Of a DNA stretch of 64,000 nucleotides, positions 63,781 through 64,000 are shown piece by piece; position 1 is the stretch's first letter, and each line of letters starts with the position of its first letter. Where the stretch lies: the NCBI RefSeq assembly GCF_002251735.1, contig NZ_NOXS01000024.1, forward strand, positions 473 to 64,472, written 5' to 3'. A program made the position numbers and the translations under genes. The DNA comes from Elstera cyanobacteriorum. GTDB taxonomy: Bacteria; Pseudomonadota; Alphaproteobacteria; Elsterales; Elsteraceae. Under the pieces are notes generated by a model, which had not been told where the DNA came from, did not search any database, and saw only the letters and a program-made list of their open reading frames with translations.

Positions 63781-64000
63781 TTAGCGCATGCCCGGTTTGA
63801 TTTCGCCGGGCATCGGCGTAACGGTGCCGCCGGGGCGGACGAAGGGATTGGCGTTGCCGCCGATGATGATTTTCTCATCGCCCTTCAGCCCGTCGCGGAT
63901 AACGCGCAGGCCATTATCGATGCCGCCAAGGGTGACGACCTTCGGCACGACCTTATTGTCGGGGCCAACGGTCAGCAGCACTTTGCGCGCCTGATCAGAG
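63781..64000 (-). CDS. RND efflux periplasmic adaptor subunit (C-terminal part)
   Basis: Only the last 73 codons are in the window; the gene continues beyond the right edge. The frame (KVLLTVGPDNKVVPKVVTLGG, then GLKGDEKIIIGGNANPFVRPG) matches the membrane-proximal domain at the end of AcrA/MexE-type adaptors. It is the first gene of the efflux operon with the pump. Confidence 0.88.
   Translation of the reverse strand, partial: SDQARKVLLTVGPDNKVVPKVVTLGGIDNGLRVIRDGLKGDEKIIIGGNANPFVRPGGTVTPMPGEIKPGMR

Overview
The window is a 64 kb, GC-rich, gene-dense chromosomal segment from an alphaproteobacterium, most likely a member of the Rhodospirillales/Azospirillaceae-like group. The reasons are a RegB/RegA (ActSR/PrrBA-type) redox two-component pair, the order mutM - small exported protein - enoyl-CoA hydratase - rpsT - dnaA, aerobic-type cobalamin assembly genes, and a photolyase/FAD-oxidase/DUF1365/cyclopropane-synthase block like the singlet-oxygen regulons of alphaproteobacteria. 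I do not assign a genus.

Region 1 (1-11.8 kb) is the most unusual part. After a GNAT acetyltransferase and a family-2 glycosyltransferase there is a tightly packed minus-strand operon. In transcription order it holds an exported multicopper oxidase, a tyrosinase with an N-terminal cytochrome-like extension, a LodA/GoxA-type (cysteine-tryptophylquinone) oxidase, a small unknown beta-rich protein, and a LodB-type flavoprotein. A DUF2182 membrane protein, possibly copper-linked, is divergent from it. Three copper or quinone-cofactor oxidase systems that are separate loci in Marinomonas mediterranea are here one unit. A tRNA-Thr and a fragment of a Phd/YefM-like antitoxin lie at its right edge, as expected of an accessory region.

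Region 2 (12-28.4 kb) is mostly core: cobC-cobS divergent from cobT, a DGPF protein plus an ECF42-type sigma factor with a matching -35 element upstream, an RhlE-type RNA helicase with a perfectly periodic tail, a MarR-GNAT fusion with a multi-half-site operator, a drug-type ABC-2 exporter coupled to elaA, regB, regA-mutM, a small exported protein, enoyl-CoA hydratase, rpsT, dnaA and tRNA-Gln.

Region 3 (28.4-44.3 kb) carries a PilZ protein, a GcvA-type LysR regulator, and a seven-gene uptake and catabolism block (substrate-binding protein, ATPase, two permeases, GABA transaminase, succinate-semialdehyde dehydrogenase, regulator). Then come kup, trpB-trpA-nucleoside deaminase, a soluble GAF chemoreceptor-like protein and lrgA-lrgB.

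Region 4 (44.3-64 kb) has a minus-strand stress block (photolyase, FAD oxidoreductase, DUF1365, cyclopropane-type methyltransferase) divergent from msrP. It is followed by the four-gene set of circularly permuted ATP-grasp, alpha-E, transglutaminase and Anbu proteasome-like peptidase, a predicted peptide-tagging system of unknown function. Next are an MHS-family transporter with a large inserted domain, ettA, a transmembrane chemoreceptor and an RND efflux pump, whose adaptor gene runs off the right edge.
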